Shown here: piece by piece, positions 25,620 through 34,631 of the stretch | Layout of the letters: the number at the start of each line of letters is the position of its first letter | Numbering within the stretch: position 1 is the first letter of the stretch | Assembly (NCBI GenBank): GCA_001310375.1 | Contig: BAXC01000022.1 | Location: 1-50,120, forward strand | Length of the DNA: 50,120 nt | Source of the DNA: Bacillus sp. JCM 19041 | GTDB lineage: Bacteria > Bacillota > Bacilli > Bacillales > Bacillaceae_D | Direction of reading: 5' to 3' | The notes under the pieces: model-generated | Database searches by the model: none | Seen by the model: the letters and a program-made list of their open reading frames with translations, nothing else | What the model was told of the DNA's origin: nothing | Translations under genes and position numbers: made by a program

Positions 25620-26821
25620 GGAGTTTGAGTCAATCTGAATTAAACAATATGCCAATACCAACGCCTCCACCAAATGTCAAAAAATCTCCAGGGGCTTGGT
25701 TAAGAGATAATTTATTCCCTAATTGGCGCCAGACCATCTATACAGTTGTTCTAGCCATATTTGTTGGGTTACTACTATACAATGTTCTTCATTGGGTGTT
25801 CATAATGGCAGATTGGTCGGTCATTCCACCAAATTTCAAATTGCTTATGTCTGGTCAATACCCGGTAGACGAGTTATGGAGATTGTGGGTAGGTTTATTA
25901 ACACTATCTTTATTACTAGGGGTTTCTTCCGGAATTTGGAAAGGCACCCTGACACATTTGAATTTGTTTCTAGGTGGTATTTTCTTAGTTTGTTTAGTGT
26001 TACCCTTTGTTGCAGTGGAAACGCGAATGTGGCTAGGTGGGGCAATTGTCTCACTTGGTGTAGGTTATGTAATTGGTCACTTATTCTCCTTGAAAAGGGT
26101 AGTGCTCCTATTATGGTTAGTTTTCGTTCCGTTCGCTGCTTTTTTATTAGATGGCTTTGGCTTTTTAAACAGCGTTGGGACGAATTTATGGGGAGGGTTT
26201 TTACTAACGCTATTGCTTGCTTCAGTTGCGATCCTACTTTCTTTTCCATTGAGCTTACTCCTTGCGCTTGGAAGACGCAGTAAGTTGCCAGTTGTTAAGT
26301 ATACATGTATTGCTTATATTGAGTTAATTCGAGGAGTACCACTTATTACAATACTTTTCGTCGCTCAAATCATGTTGCCTCTTCTACTAGGTGGAACAAC
26401 AACAATTGATCATATTTTTAGAGCAATGATCGGTTTAACACTCTTTAATGCAGCTTATTTGGCAGAGAATATTAGAGGAGGATTGCAATCGATACCTCGT
26501 GGACAGTTTGAAGCTTCCCATGCTCTTGGATTAAGTGCACCAATTATGACATTATTTATTATTCTGCCACAAGCACTACGAGCGGTTATTCCAAGTATGG
26601 TTGGACAATTTATTGCAATCTTCAAAGATACGTCTCTTGTAGCGATTATTGGGTTAATCGATATACTCGGTATGGCGAGAACGATTGCAGCTAATCCGGG
26701 GTTTCTAGGTCGTCAAATGGAGTTATTCTTATTTGTAGCTTTTGTCTTTTTCATTATTTGTTCGATTCTATCGTATACAAGTAGACGTGTTGAAAAGTCT
26801 CTTGGTGTGGGCGATCGGTAA
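25616..26821 (+). CDS. Polar amino acid ABC transporter permease (AapM/BztC type)
   Basis: Second permease, 401 residues, with about nine hydrophobic segments. The conserved block IAYIELIRGVPLITILF and EAA loop AENIRGGLQSIPRGQFEASHALGLS mark the permease core in the C-terminal half. Start is uncertain: GTG 25616 overlaps the previous stop, and TTG 25625 follows GAGAGGTGAGGAG closely. Forms a heterodimer with the upstream permease and is energised by the ATPase downstream. Confidence 0.88.
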   Translation: MRSLSQSELNNMPIPTPPPNVKKSPGAWLRDNLFPNWRQTIYTVVLAIFVGLLLYNVLHWVFIMADWSVIPPNFKLLMSGQYPVDELWRLWVGLLTLSLLLGVSSGIWKGTLTHLNLFLGGIFLVCLVLPFVAVETRMWLGGAIVSLGVGYVIGHLFSLKRVVLLLWLVFVPFAAFLLDGFGFLNSVGTNLWGGFLLTLLLASVAILLSFPLSLLLALGRRSKLPVVKYTCIAYIELIRGVPLITILFVAQIMLPLLLGGTTTIDHIFRAMIGLTLFNAAYLAENIRGGLQSIPRGQFEASHALGLSAPIMTLFIILPQALRAVIPSMVGQFIAIFKDTSLVAIIGLIDILGMARTIAANPGFLGRQMELFLFVAFVFFIICSILSYTSRRVEKSLGVGDR

Positions 26822-26872
26822 GCGGAACATTTGGTTGGAAATCAATAGTAGAGAGCAGGGAGGTAATTTATT

Positions 26873-27670
26873 ATGGAACGCACAGAAGATATGTCAACGA
26901 CGTTAGAAGAATTTGACCACGGGGTACCTCTTGCGGAACGTGATGATATTATTTCATGTGAAGGTGTTAATAAATGGTTTGGAGACTTACACGTTTTAAA
27001 AGATGTCAATTTGCATGTTAAACGTGGAGAAGTGCTTTGTGTTCTCGGTCCATCAGGTTCGGGGAAATCAACATTTATTCGCACATTAAATGGATTGGAA
27101 GAGATCCAGCAAGGCACAATTAAAATTGATGGTACAACACTTTCCAATGAGATTAAGGATATTGACACAATTCGTCGAGAAACAGGCATGGTTTTCCAAC
27201 AATTTAATCTGTTCCCTCATATGACGATTAAAAAGAATATTATGCTTTCACCTTTATGGGTTCGGAAGTGGCCAAAAAATAAGGTGGAGAAAAAAGCGTT
27301 AGACTTACTGGATCGAGTAGGAATTCCGGAGCAAGCAAATAAGTACCCAGGGCAATTATCTGGTGGTCAACAGCAACGAGTAGCGATTGCAAGGGCTCTT
27401 GCGATGGAACCAAAAATCATGCTTTTTGATGAACCCACCTCGGCGTTGGATCCGGAGATGATTAAAGAAGTTCTTGATGTAATGAAAGAACTCGCAAAAA
27501 CAGGAATGACCATGGTTGTCGTGACGCATGAGATGAATTTTGCTCAAGAAGTAGCCGATCGAATTATTTTGTTTGATCAGGGAGATATAATTGAAACGGG
27601 AACACCAAAGGAAATGTTTACGAATCCAAAGCATGATCGCACAAAGCTATTCCTATCACAAATTTTATAA
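26873..27670 (+). CDS. Polar amino acid ABC transporter ATP-binding protein (AapP/BztD type)
   Basis: Cytosolic ATPase of 265 residues. Walker [10 protein letters not shown] (59-67), Q-loop [12 protein letters not shown], signature LSGGQQQR, Walker [15 protein letters not shown] and switch His in VVVTHEM are all intact. The N-terminus has about 25 extra residues before the first strand. Start ATG 26873 follows GGGAGG. Completes the four-gene transporter; the adjacent LysR gene is convergent and shares the terminator. Confidence 0.95.
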   Translation: MERTEDMSTTLEEFDHGVPLAERDDIISCEGVNKWFGDLHVLKDVNLHVKRGEVLCVLGPSGSGKSTFIRTLNGLEEIQQGTIKIDGTTLSNEIKDIDTIRRETGMVFQQFNLFPHMTIKKNIMLSPLWVRKWPKNKVEKKALDLLDRVGIPEQANKYPGQLSGGQQQRVAIARALAMEPKIMLFDEPTSALDPEMIKEVLDVMKELAKTGMTMVVVTHEMNFAQEVADRIILFDQGDIIETGTPKEMFTNPKHDRTKLFLSQIL

Positions 27671-27673
27671 TGA

Positions 27674-27718
27674 AAAAAAGCTGCCTAACAGTCCACATGA
27701 CTTTAAGGCAGCTTTTTT
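27674..27718. terminator. Bidirectional terminator between the ABC operon and lysR-type gene
   Basis: AAAAAAGCTGCCT (27674-27686) pairs perfectly with AGGCAGCTTTTTT (27706-27718). Symmetric A and T runs serve both the plus-strand ABC operon and the minus-strand regulator, whose stop codon lies in it. Confidence 0.85.
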
Positions 27719-28646
27719 ATGAATATTGGTTATCAACATGTTGATTATCAGGTTCGCAGAGAGAATTAGCATAGCGGTGAGAAATGATGGAGTAGATGAT
27801 TTTCTTTGCGATCTTATCAATATGCAAATTTTTTCGATACTGGACATAAACTCGATTTGGTATTCGGTTAATTTCCTCAATTGATTTTGTTACAATATCA
27901 CCTTTATAACTGTAGTCTACACCTAATCTTGGAGTAATCCCGATACCAATTCCATTTCTTACAGCTTGAACAAGCATCTCGTTATTATCAACATCAATCC
28001 TTGTTAACCCTTGTACTCCTAACAATTGCTGATCAATTAGTTGCCATAAAGTAGATCCTCTTCTATAACTTATAATTGTTTCCCCTTCTAAATCCGTAAG
28101 TAAGAGATTTTTTTTAGTACATAGAGGGTGGTTTTTCGGCAAGGCGACAACAAGATTATTTTCAAACAAATATTCCGATACGAAATTCTGACTCGCAGGT
28201 AAGACAACTCTAGAAAAAATCAAATCCAACTCTCCATTTATGGCTCTCTCATTTAAATTAACGGAGTCATAGCCTTCCTTTATATGAATATCAATTCCAC
28301 CCGCCTCTTTTATCGTTTTTAGCAATTTGACAATAAAGGACATCGAGTAACCTGGAGAAAAACCGACTTTAATAATTGGCTCTTTTACAATCGTTTTAAT
28401 TTGTTTGGCGTGTTGCATGTAAATAAGAATGTTTTTTGCATAATCGATAAAAAGCTGGCTTTCTTGAGTTAGGTGAATTTCATGACCAACACGACTGAAA
28501 AGTTTGCATTGGAGGTTTGTTTCAAGAGCTTTAATACGTGAAGTAATAGTTGGTTGTGTCACATTAAGGTGACAGCCTGCTTTAGAGTAACTTTTAAAGG
28601 TAGCAACTGCTAAAAAAGTTTTTAACTGATCTTCATTCAATTTCAT
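27717..28646 (-). CDS. LysR family transcriptional regulator
   Basis: About 309 residues. N-terminal winged helix-turn-helix (about 1-60) with QLKTFLAVATFKSYSKAG and VTQPTITSRIKALE; effector-binding domain from about 85 (IIKVGFSPGYSMSF onward) with GNGIGITP-like AVRNGIGIGITPRLG near 245. The start is not certain: ATG 28646 gives the usual MKLNEDQLKTF beginning, ATG 28655 adds three residues; the longer frame to 28697 is unlikely. Transcribed divergently from the aromatic degradation operon, so it is the probable activator of that operon with a pathway substrate or intermediate as effector. Confidence 0.88.
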   Translation of the reverse strand: MKLNEDQLKTFLAVATFKSYSKAGCHLNVTQPTITSRIKALETNLQCKLFSRVGHEIHLTQESQLFIDYAKNILIYMQHAKQIKTIVKEPIIKVGFSPGYSMSFIVKLLKTIKEAGGIDIHIKEGYDSVNLNERAINGELDLIFSRVVLPASQNFVSEYLFENNLVVALPKNHPLCTKKNLLLTDLEGETIISYRRGSTLWQLIDQQLLGVQGLTRIDVDNNEMLVQAVRNGIGIGITPRLGVDYSYKGDIVTKSIEEINRIPNRVYVQYRKNLHIDKIAKKIIYSIISHRYANSLCEPDNQHVDNQYS

Positions 28647-28741
28647 TACCTCCATAGGAAAATTGAGTAAAGCAAAACGGTAACCGCTTTCAATCAATAA
28701 TAGATAGAGAGTGACGAGGGTGTCAAACAGAAGACAGAAAC

Positions 28742-28765
28742 ATTGAATAAATCTGAACTATCAAT
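28742..28765. promoter_or_regulatory. Candidate LysR-type operator
   Basis: ATTGA and TCAAT form an inverted repeat separated by 14 bases, placed 44 bases before the -35 box of the catabolic operon in the divergent region. Position fits a LysR recognition site, but the arms are short. Confidence 0.3.
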
Positions 28766-28808
28766 AAAATATTTTTTGTTTTTCGATGTATATTCAAGAA
28801 ATGATTAA

Positions 28809-28838
28809 TTGGAGTTAAAGAAGAGTGTTATCTATAAT
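28809..28838 (+). promoter_or_regulatory. Promoter of the aromatic degradation operon
   Basis: TTGGAG (28809-28814), an 18-bp spacer and a perfect TATAAT (28833-28838). The weak -35 box is what would be expected of an activator-dependent promoter. Downstream, TGTAAAGCGCTTACA at 28867-28881 is a near-palindrome resembling a catabolite-repression (cre) site but with one extra base. Confidence 0.5.
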
Positions 28839-28901
28839 TGTGAGTAAGAGACAGTTAGATGAATAATGTAAAGCGCTTACAAGCGAAAGGTGTGATAGTA
28901 A

Positions 28902-29663
28902 TTGGAAGCATCATTAAATGGGAAAATAGCCATTGTGACCGGTTCTGCTAGAGGGATTGGATATGGTATAGCAAAAAAGTTAGCCCAATCAGGTGCGACA
29001 CTATTATTATGTGGAACTGATTCTAGTCGGACAAAAGAAGCTGCGAAAGAGCTGTCGCAAGAGATCAACACAGATATTGACTATTTCGTTGGAGACCTTT
29101 CCAAAGAAGAGCAAGCAGGAAAAATGGTTGACTTCGCTCTTAGTAAGTGGGGGAAGATTGATATTCTAGTGAATAATGCTGGGGGTGGGGTTATTCTTCC
29201 CTTTCTAGAACAAACACCTGAGACATTAAAAACAACGATCGATCGTAATTTATGGACTACTATTTGGTGTAGCTATAAAGTGTTGCCACACATGGTTAAG
29301 GAAGAAAAGGGGAGAATTATTAACATTGGAGCAGACTCAGTAAGAAATGGATTATGGGATCATGCTGCTTATAATGCTGCGAAGGGTGGAATGCATGCAA
29401 TGACTACTGGTCTTGCAAGAGAATTTGCGAAGTATGAAATCACTGTTAATACAATCGCCCCACCAGCAGTTGATTGTGTCGCGCTGGATGAAATAAGAGA
29501 ACGAGATGCTAGGCTTGTTGATAAATATATTGAAATTATCCCTAAAGGTAGAGCAGCAAAAGTAGAGGAAGTTGCAGATGCCGTTTGGTATTTGTCTACT
29601 GATGGGGCTAGTTTTATCAATGGTCAAGTCATTAGTGTAAATGGCGGTAGCAATATGCTTTAA
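28902..29663 (+). CDS. Short-chain dehydrogenase/reductase (candidate cis-dihydrodiol dehydrogenase)
   Basis: Classical SDR of 253 residues: cofactor motif TGSARGIG (about 13-20), NNAG near 91 and catalytic YNAAK near 154-158, ending in the usual FINGQVISVNGG. As first gene of an operon with a two-subunit Rieske oxygenase, its likely job is to re-aromatise the cis-dihydrodiol to a catechol with NAD+. That assignment is from context, as SDR substrates cannot be read from sequence. TTG 28902 is the start, 9 bases after AAAGGTG. 26 bases before the oxygenase alpha gene. Confidence 0.8.
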   Translation: MEASLNGKIAIVTGSARGIGYGIAKKLAQSGATLLLCGTDSSRTKEAAKELSQEINTDIDYFVGDLSKEEQAGKMVDFALSKWGKIDILVNNAGGGVILPFLEQTPETLKTTIDRNLWTTIWCSYKVLPHMVKEEKGRIINIGADSVRNGLWDHAAYNAAKGGMHAMTTGLAREFAKYEITVNTIAPPAVDCVALDEIRERDARLVDKYIEIIPKGRAAKVEEVADAVWYLSTDGASFINGQVISVNGGSNML

Positions 29664-29689
29664 TCAAATTGAATGTAGGGGGATAAAAA

Positions 29690-30970
29690 ATGAGAGATCA
29701 ATTTGTAATAGACGATAAGAAAAAACATGAATTCCTTGTACATCGCAGTGTTTTTACGGATACAGAAATTATGGAGAAGGAAAAGAAGGAGATTTTTGAT
29801 AAATGTTGGTTGTTCATAGGTCATGAATCGGAAATTACCAATCCAGGTGATTATAAACGAAAGAAAACGGGTGGGAGAAATCTATTATTTGTCCATGGTC
29901 AGGACGGAGTCATAAGAGCTTTATACAACTCATGTCCACACAGAGGCGCACTTGTTTGTAGAGAAAGTGAAGGTAATTCAAGGGTTTTTCGCTGCTTTTA
30001 CCATGCTTGGAGTTTTAAAAACGATGGCGAATTAGTGGGGATGCCAGGCAAGGATGGTTTTCCTAATGACTTTAATTGTGATGGAAGCAAGAATATGAAA
30101 TTAGTGCAACGACTGGAAACGTATCGGGGATTTGTTTTCGTTAATTTTGATAATAATGCCGTTTCCTTAGAAGACTATCTTGGAAATGCAAAAGAATATA
30201 TTGATTTAGTTGTTGATCAATCAGAATCAGGGCTTGAGGCGCTAGGAGGCGTTCAAGAATACAGTGTTAGCGCGAATTGGAAGCTTTTAGCTGAAAACAG
30301 TGTTGATTTATACCACGGTATGCCGACCCATAAAACCTACTTTGATATTAAACAAGCACAGGATAAAAACCTTAAGAAGGTAAAGTTAGAAGGTAAAGGA
30401 GTTAGCTTAGGCAATGGTCACGCTGTAATAGAATATATTGCTCCTTGGGGCAGACCGGTTGCTCAGTGGACTCCGATTTGGGACGAGGATCTTAAAAAGG
30501 ATATGGAAGAAATTAAAGTGAATTTAGTGAAAAAGTACGGAGAAGAACGGGCTGACCGAATTGCGAATTATAATCGTAATATTTTGATTTTCCCTAATCT
30601 TGTTATAAATGACATTATGGCAGTGACGGCTAGAACATTTTATCCGTCTAGACCTGGTTATATGGAAGTAACAGGATATGCTCTAGCGCCCAAAGATGAA
30701 GACGCCGCACACCGAATCGCAAGGAATAATAATTTTCTTGAGTTCTTAGGTCCGGGTGGTTTTGCAACTCCTGATGACAATGAAGCACTTGAACTATGCC
30801 AAGAAGCATATAACAACAATCAAGAAGTTGAATGGAATGATATATCTAAAGGAATGGTTCGCGGTGAAGAAAATGTATTGGCGACTGACGAAATTCAAAT
30901 GAGGAGTTTTTGGAGGCAGTACAACACATTATTACAGCAATCCATCAAGAAGGAGGCGAAACAGACATGA
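29690..30970 (+). CDS. Aromatic-ring-hydroxylating dioxygenase, alpha subunit (Rieske type)
   Basis: Catalytic large subunit, 426 residues. Rieske [2Fe-2S] ligands C82 and H84 (CPHRG) and C102 and H105 (CFYHAW); mononuclear iron site with D206, H209 and H214 in ENSVDLYHGMPTH, the bridging Asp being present. It would add O2 across an aromatic ring carbon pair to give a cis-dihydrodiol. Substrate unknown; a carboxylated or amino-substituted ring is guessed from the downstream ACMSD-like gene. ATG 29690 follows AGGGGGAT. Its stop overlaps the beta-subunit start (ATGA). Confidence 0.9.
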   Translation: MRDQFVIDDKKKHEFLVHRSVFTDTEIMEKEKKEIFDKCWLFIGHESEITNPGDYKRKKTGGRNLLFVHGQDGVIRALYNSCPHRGALVCRESEGNSRVFRCFYHAWSFKNDGELVGMPGKDGFPNDFNCDGSKNMKLVQRLETYRGFVFVNFDNNAVSLEDYLGNAKEYIDLVVDQSESGLEALGGVQEYSVSANWKLLAENSVDLYHGMPTHKTYFDIKQAQDKNLKKVKLEGKGVSLGNGHAVIEYIAPWGRPVAQWTPIWDEDLKKDMEEIKVNLVKKYGEERADRIANYNRNILIFPNLVINDIMAVTARTFYPSRPGYMEVTGYALAPKDEDAAHRIARNNNFLEFLGPGGFATPDDNEALELCQEAYNNNQEVEWNDISKGMVRGEENVLATDEIQMRSFWRQYNTLLQQSIKKEAKQT

Positions 30971-31444
30971 CCGTTGAACGTCAAGATGTGATCGACTTGC
31001 TATATAGGGAAGCGAAACTACTAGATGAGTGGCAGTTGTTAGAATGGCAGATTTGTTTACGGATGATGGAACGTATATTGTCCCCCCTCTTGGGAAACCA
31101 AATGCAAGCCCGATGGATTCACTCTTTTTATCCATGATGATCGTTCTAGGTTGCAAGATCGAGCAGAACGGTTGTTAAAAAAAGAGGCACACGTCGAGTA
31201 TCCCCATTCTGAAACGATTCGCAATTACCATAACATCATTGTGAGTAATCTGGATGCGGAGACGATTACAGCCGAATGTAATTTCACAGCCTATCGAACG
31301 AAAAGGGAGGTCATCGATACATTTGTTGGCAAGCAGATGTATGAGGTCGTTCGTAAAAATGAAAAACTTGCAATAAAGAAGAAAAAAGTTATTTTAAACC
31401 TTGATAGCCTAAGGCCTCACGGAAAGATAAGTTTAATACTATAA
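30967..31444 (+). CDS. Aromatic-ring-hydroxylating dioxygenase, beta subunit (frame broken twice)
   Basis: Small structural subunit of the Rieske oxygenase, about 159 residues when repaired. Start ATG 30967 overlaps the alpha stop; the protein begins TVERQDVIDLLYREAKLLDEW, the usual beta-subunit N-terminus. A missing G at 31050 (CAGAT to CAGGAT) restores EWQDLFTDDGTYIVPPLG, and a missing T in the run 31125-31129 restores IHDDRSRLQDRAERLL. The rest to 31444 includes NYHNIIVSN and CNFTAYRTKR, typical of the SnoaL-like beta-subunit fold. Both breaks are single bases lost from runs. Confidence 0.85.
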
Positions 31445-31470
31445 AAAATGTGTGAAAGAGGGGGCATGTA

Positions 31471-32493
31471 ATGGATTCGTCGGAAGAACTGTATGACATG
31501 ACGATTATAGGTGGAGGTCCAGTCGGCATGTTTACTGCTTTTTATGCAGGTATGCGACAAGCAAAGGTGAAAATAATCGAAAGCTTACCACAGCTTGGAG
31601 GACAATTAACCGCACTATACCCTGATAAATATGTCTACGATATAGCTGGCTTTCCTGAAATAAAAGCAAGTGAACTTGTCGAAAAACTCACAATTCAGAT
31701 GAATCAATTTGAAAACACAGTATGCCTTAATGAAGAAGTACAGGAAGTAGCAAAAGAAAACAACTATTTTGTGTTAAAGACAAACACTCACATTCACTAT
31801 TCACGGACCATTATCATTACTGCGGGAAATGGCGCATTTAAACCAAGACAAATGAAATTACCAAATGAAGAACGGTTTTCACAAATGAATCTACAGTATA
31901 GTATTGACCGTTTGGATCGATTTGAAGGGAAAGAGGTTGTGATCTTTGGAGGTGGTGACTCGGCTGTAGACTGGGCACTTATGCTGGAGAAAATAGCATC
32001 AAAAGTAACGATTGTTCACCGGAGGGACCGGTTTAGAGCGCATGATTATAGTGTGAAACGTTTGAGAGAATCAACAATTAATGTGCTCACCCCTTATATC
32101 CCCGATGAGATTATAGGTTCAACTCGAGTTGAGGCAATTAAGATGAGAGATACAACAGGAGAGAACAACTTGGTAATAAAAGCGGATGAATTCCTTGTAA
32201 ACTACGGTTTTGTGTCTAATCTAGGTCCAATTAATAAATGGGGATTATCCATTCATAAACAAGCTATTCTTGTAAACTCGAAGGCTGAAACATCTATACC
32301 GGGAATATACGCAGTAGGAGATATTTCTACTTATGATGGCAAGGTGAAGCTAATGGCAACTGGTTTTGGAGAAGCTCCAATTGCAGTTAGTAACGCAAAG
32401 GTCTATCTAGATCCTGAAGAGTCTCTTCATACTGCGCACAGTACTTCTGTTATGAGCAGGGATAAGAAAAAACAAACAGTCGTAAATGGCTAA
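31471..32493 (+). CDS. Ferredoxin-NADP(+) reductase, YumC type
   Basis: Flavoprotein of 340 residues resembling thioredoxin reductase but without its redox CxxC, which marks the YumC/type-2 FNR family. FAD motif IIGGGPVGMFTAFYAGMR near residues 12-29, NADPH motif VVIFGGGDSAVDWAL near 151-165 and GIYAVGDIS near 271-279. It probably passes electrons from NADPH to the ferredoxin encoded at the end of the operon, and so to the Rieske oxygenase. Most Rieske systems use a plant-type or GR-type reductase, so this pairing is unusual. Start ATG 31471 follows AGAGGGGG. Confidence 0.88.
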   Translation: MDSSEELYDMTIIGGGPVGMFTAFYAGMRQAKVKIIESLPQLGGQLTALYPDKYVYDIAGFPEIKASELVEKLTIQMNQFENTVCLNEEVQEVAKENNYFVLKTNTHIHYSRTIIITAGNGAFKPRQMKLPNEERFSQMNLQYSIDRLDRFEGKEVVIFGGGDSAVDWALMLEKIASKVTIVHRRDRFRAHDYSVKRLRESTINVLTPYIPDEIIGSTRVEAIKMRDTTGENNLVIKADEFLVNYGFVSNLGPINKWGLSIHKQAILVNSKAETSIPGIYAVGDISTYDGKVKLMATGFGEAPIAVSNAKVYLDPEESLHTAHSTSVMSRDKKKQTVVNG

Positions 32494-32516
32494 AACTATT
32501 TGGAGGTTGATAAAAC

Positions 32517-33527
32517 ATGGCACATACAACAGAATCAGTTATTCAAAATGACTCTTCACAGGAAAGATTGGATACTTATTTACGCACGGTTGCCCACTTG
32601 GGACATGTGGAAATTAGCGTAACGAACTTTGAAAAATCGTTGTGGTTTTATACAGAAGTGCTTGGCCTAGCACTAACGGAAACGGACGGAAACCGAGCAT
32701 ACTTACGGGCATGGCAAGATTTTGATCATCACACGTTAGTTCTTCAAGCTGCAGAAACATCTGAAGTAAATCGTATTGGCTGGCGAGTGACATCAAAAGA
32801 ATCCCTCGAATTATTTGAACGGCTGTTAACGGAAATGAATATTGATTTTAATTGGGTTGATGGTGGAAAGAAAAAAGCGCTTGGTGATGTGATTCATTTT
32901 CAATCACCTGCAGGAATACCGGTGGAATTGTACTGGGAAAAAGAACGGTTTGTAGCAAAAGATGCAAGCATGATGTCGAAATTACCGAGCCATCCAAGTA
33001 AGTATACAGGTAAGGGTGTATCGCCACGTCGTTTCGACCATGTTAATTTGATGGTAAATGATGTTCAGAAAGAGCAACAGTGGTGGACGAAATTACTAGG
33101 AATTCATCATCGTTATTTCATCCAAAACGAAGAAGATGTTCGTTTAGGTTCTTGGTTAAGTAGAACAAACATTGCTCATGAAATCGCGTTAATGCGGAAT
33201 GCAAATCAGACGGGGTCTTCCTTTCATCACTTAGCATATTATCTGGATTCTCCCGATGAGCTAATTCGTGCGGCTAACTTAATGGCGGAGAATGGAATCC
33301 AAATTGAGTGGGGACCAGGTAAGCATGGTACAAGTGGAGCTCAGTTCATTTATGTATTCGAGCCATCTGGTCATCGAGTAGAAATCTGGACGGGGGGATT
33401 CTTGATCTTCTCGCCTGATTGGGAAGCTATTGAATGGCCTGCAGAAGTTGGCAAACTTGGTCTGGAAATGTGGGGAAGTAAACCGCCGGAAACGTATTTT
33501 ACTTACGGTACAAAAATCGGAGAGTAA
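32517..33527 (+). CDS. Extradiol catechol dioxygenase (XylE-like, two VOC domains)
   Basis: Type I extradiol dioxygenase of 336 residues with two vicinal-oxygen-chelate domains. By pattern comparison with XylE the Fe(II) ligands are H175 (RRFDHVNLM), H238 (SSFHHLAYY) and E289 (GHRVEIWTGG), all in the second domain as usual; the first domain (about 26-145) is non-catalytic. It would cleave the catechol made by the oxygenase and SDR next to the diol. Start ATG 32517 follows TGGAGG. Neighbours make it the ring-cleavage step of the operon. Confidence 0.9.
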   Translation: MAHTTESVIQNDSSQERLDTYLRTVAHLGHVEISVTNFEKSLWFYTEVLGLALTETDGNRAYLRAWQDFDHHTLVLQAAETSEVNRIGWRVTSKESLELFERLLTEMNIDFNWVDGGKKKALGDVIHFQSPAGIPVELYWEKERFVAKDASMMSKLPSHPSKYTGKGVSPRRFDHVNLMVNDVQKEQQWWTKLLGIHHRYFIQNEEDVRLGSWLSRTNIAHEIALMRNANQTGSSFHHLAYYLDSPDELIRAANLMAENGIQIEWGPGKHGTSGAQFIYVFEPSGHRVEIWTGGFLIFSPDWEAIEWPAEVGKLGLEMWGSKPPETYFTYGTKIGE

Positions 33528-33563
33528 TAGATAGAATTTCGTAAGAAACGTAGGAGGGGTTGA

Positions 33564-34586
33564 ATGGAACGAACGTTAAAGATTGATTTTCACACACATA
33601 TCATTTCAGAAGAGTTTCTGAATCTAGCAGAAAAATACGGAGATGATCGGTGGCCAATATTGGAGAAAACATGTAATTGTGGTGCCGCCATCAAAATAAA
33701 TGGTGAACACTTTAGAGATGTAGAAGACAACGCTTGGGATGCCAAAAAACGAATTGAAGAAATGAATAGAGAAGGCATTGATATTCAAGTCTTATCTCCA
33801 ATACCGGTTACGTTTAGTTATTGGTCGGATCCAGAGCAAGGCAAGGAAATGGCTCAGTTCCAAAATAACTTCATTGCTTCAATCATTGAGGAGTATCCTG
33901 ACAGATTTATGGGGCTTGGGACAGTACCGTTACAAGGTGTAAATTTGGCAATTCAAGAAATGGAGAGAGCGGTCCATGATTTAGGACTAAAGGGTATTGA
34001 AATAGGAAGTAACGTAAATGGATTGAACCTGGACTCTGAAGAGTTAACTACCTTTTTTGAAGCTGCTCATAATCAAGATATACCATTATTTGTACACCCG
34101 TGGGCGACGGTAGGAAAAGAACGTATGCCTCGTCATAACTTTATGTACAGCATCGGCATGCCTTCGGAAACGGCGCTTGCTGCAGGTAGCATTATTATGA
34201 GTGGTATGTTAGACAAATTTCCTGATTTGAGAATTTGTTTTGCCCATGGAGGAGGGTCGTTGCCTTACTTGTTAACGAGAATGGATCAAGCGTGGTCAGT
34301 ATGGCCTCATATTCGTAAAACGGAGAACCCTCCTAGCCATTACGCAAAGCAGCTCTATTATGACTCGCTTGTTTATGATAAAACAAATCTACAATTTATG
34401 ATTGATCGGCTTGGTGTTGAACAGATTATTGCCGGATCTGATTATCCATTCCTGTTAAGAGAAGCACCCTCAGGTAAAGTGGTAGATGAATTAAGTGAAC
34501 TGACTGATGAACAAAAGGCGAAAATACATGGGCAAAATGCATTGTCCTTTTTAAAGGTGAAGCAAACCAATCTCCAACACAAATGA
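33564..34586 (+). CDS. Amidohydrolase family 2 / ACMSD-like decarboxylase
   Basis: TIM-barrel metal enzyme of 340 residues in the ACMSD branch of amidohydrolases (2-amino-3-carboxymuconate semialdehyde decarboxylase and relatives). Metal ligands visible: HxH in IDFHTHI (H10, H12), the His in LFVHPW, the His in CFAHGGG and the Asp in GSDYPF. Relatives decarboxylate carboxylated ring-cleavage or phenolic acids with a divalent metal and no oxygen. Behind an extradiol dioxygenase, the simplest reading is that it removes CO2 from a carboxylated muconate semialdehyde. Some relatives are hydrolases, so the reaction is inferred. Start ATG 33564 follows AGGAGGGG. Confidence 0.85.
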   Translation: MERTLKIDFHTHIISEEFLNLAEKYGDDRWPILEKTCNCGAAIKINGEHFRDVEDNAWDAKKRIEEMNREGIDIQVLSPIPVTFSYWSDPEQGKEMAQFQNNFIASIIEEYPDRFMGLGTVPLQGVNLAIQEMERAVHDLGLKGIEIGSNVNGLNLDSEELTTFFEAAHNQDIPLFVHPWATVGKERMPRHNFMYSIGMPSETALAAGSIIMSGMLDKFPDLRICFAHGGGSLPYLLTRMDQAWSVWPHIRKTENPPSHYAKQLYYDSLVYDKTNLQFMIDRLGVEQIIAGSDYPFLLREAPSGKVVDELSELTDEQKAKIHGQNALSFLKVKQTNLQHK

Positions 34587-34631
34587 ATAGGTCCAGGTGA
34601 GGTGCTGTTGGACGAGAAAGGGGGGATTTAG

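Noticed and set aside
25723-26283. 186-codon second-frame ORF within the AapM-type permease
   Set aside because: Aromatic- and cysteine-rich composition typical of a shifted frame; the permease frame across it is continuous and motif-bearing.
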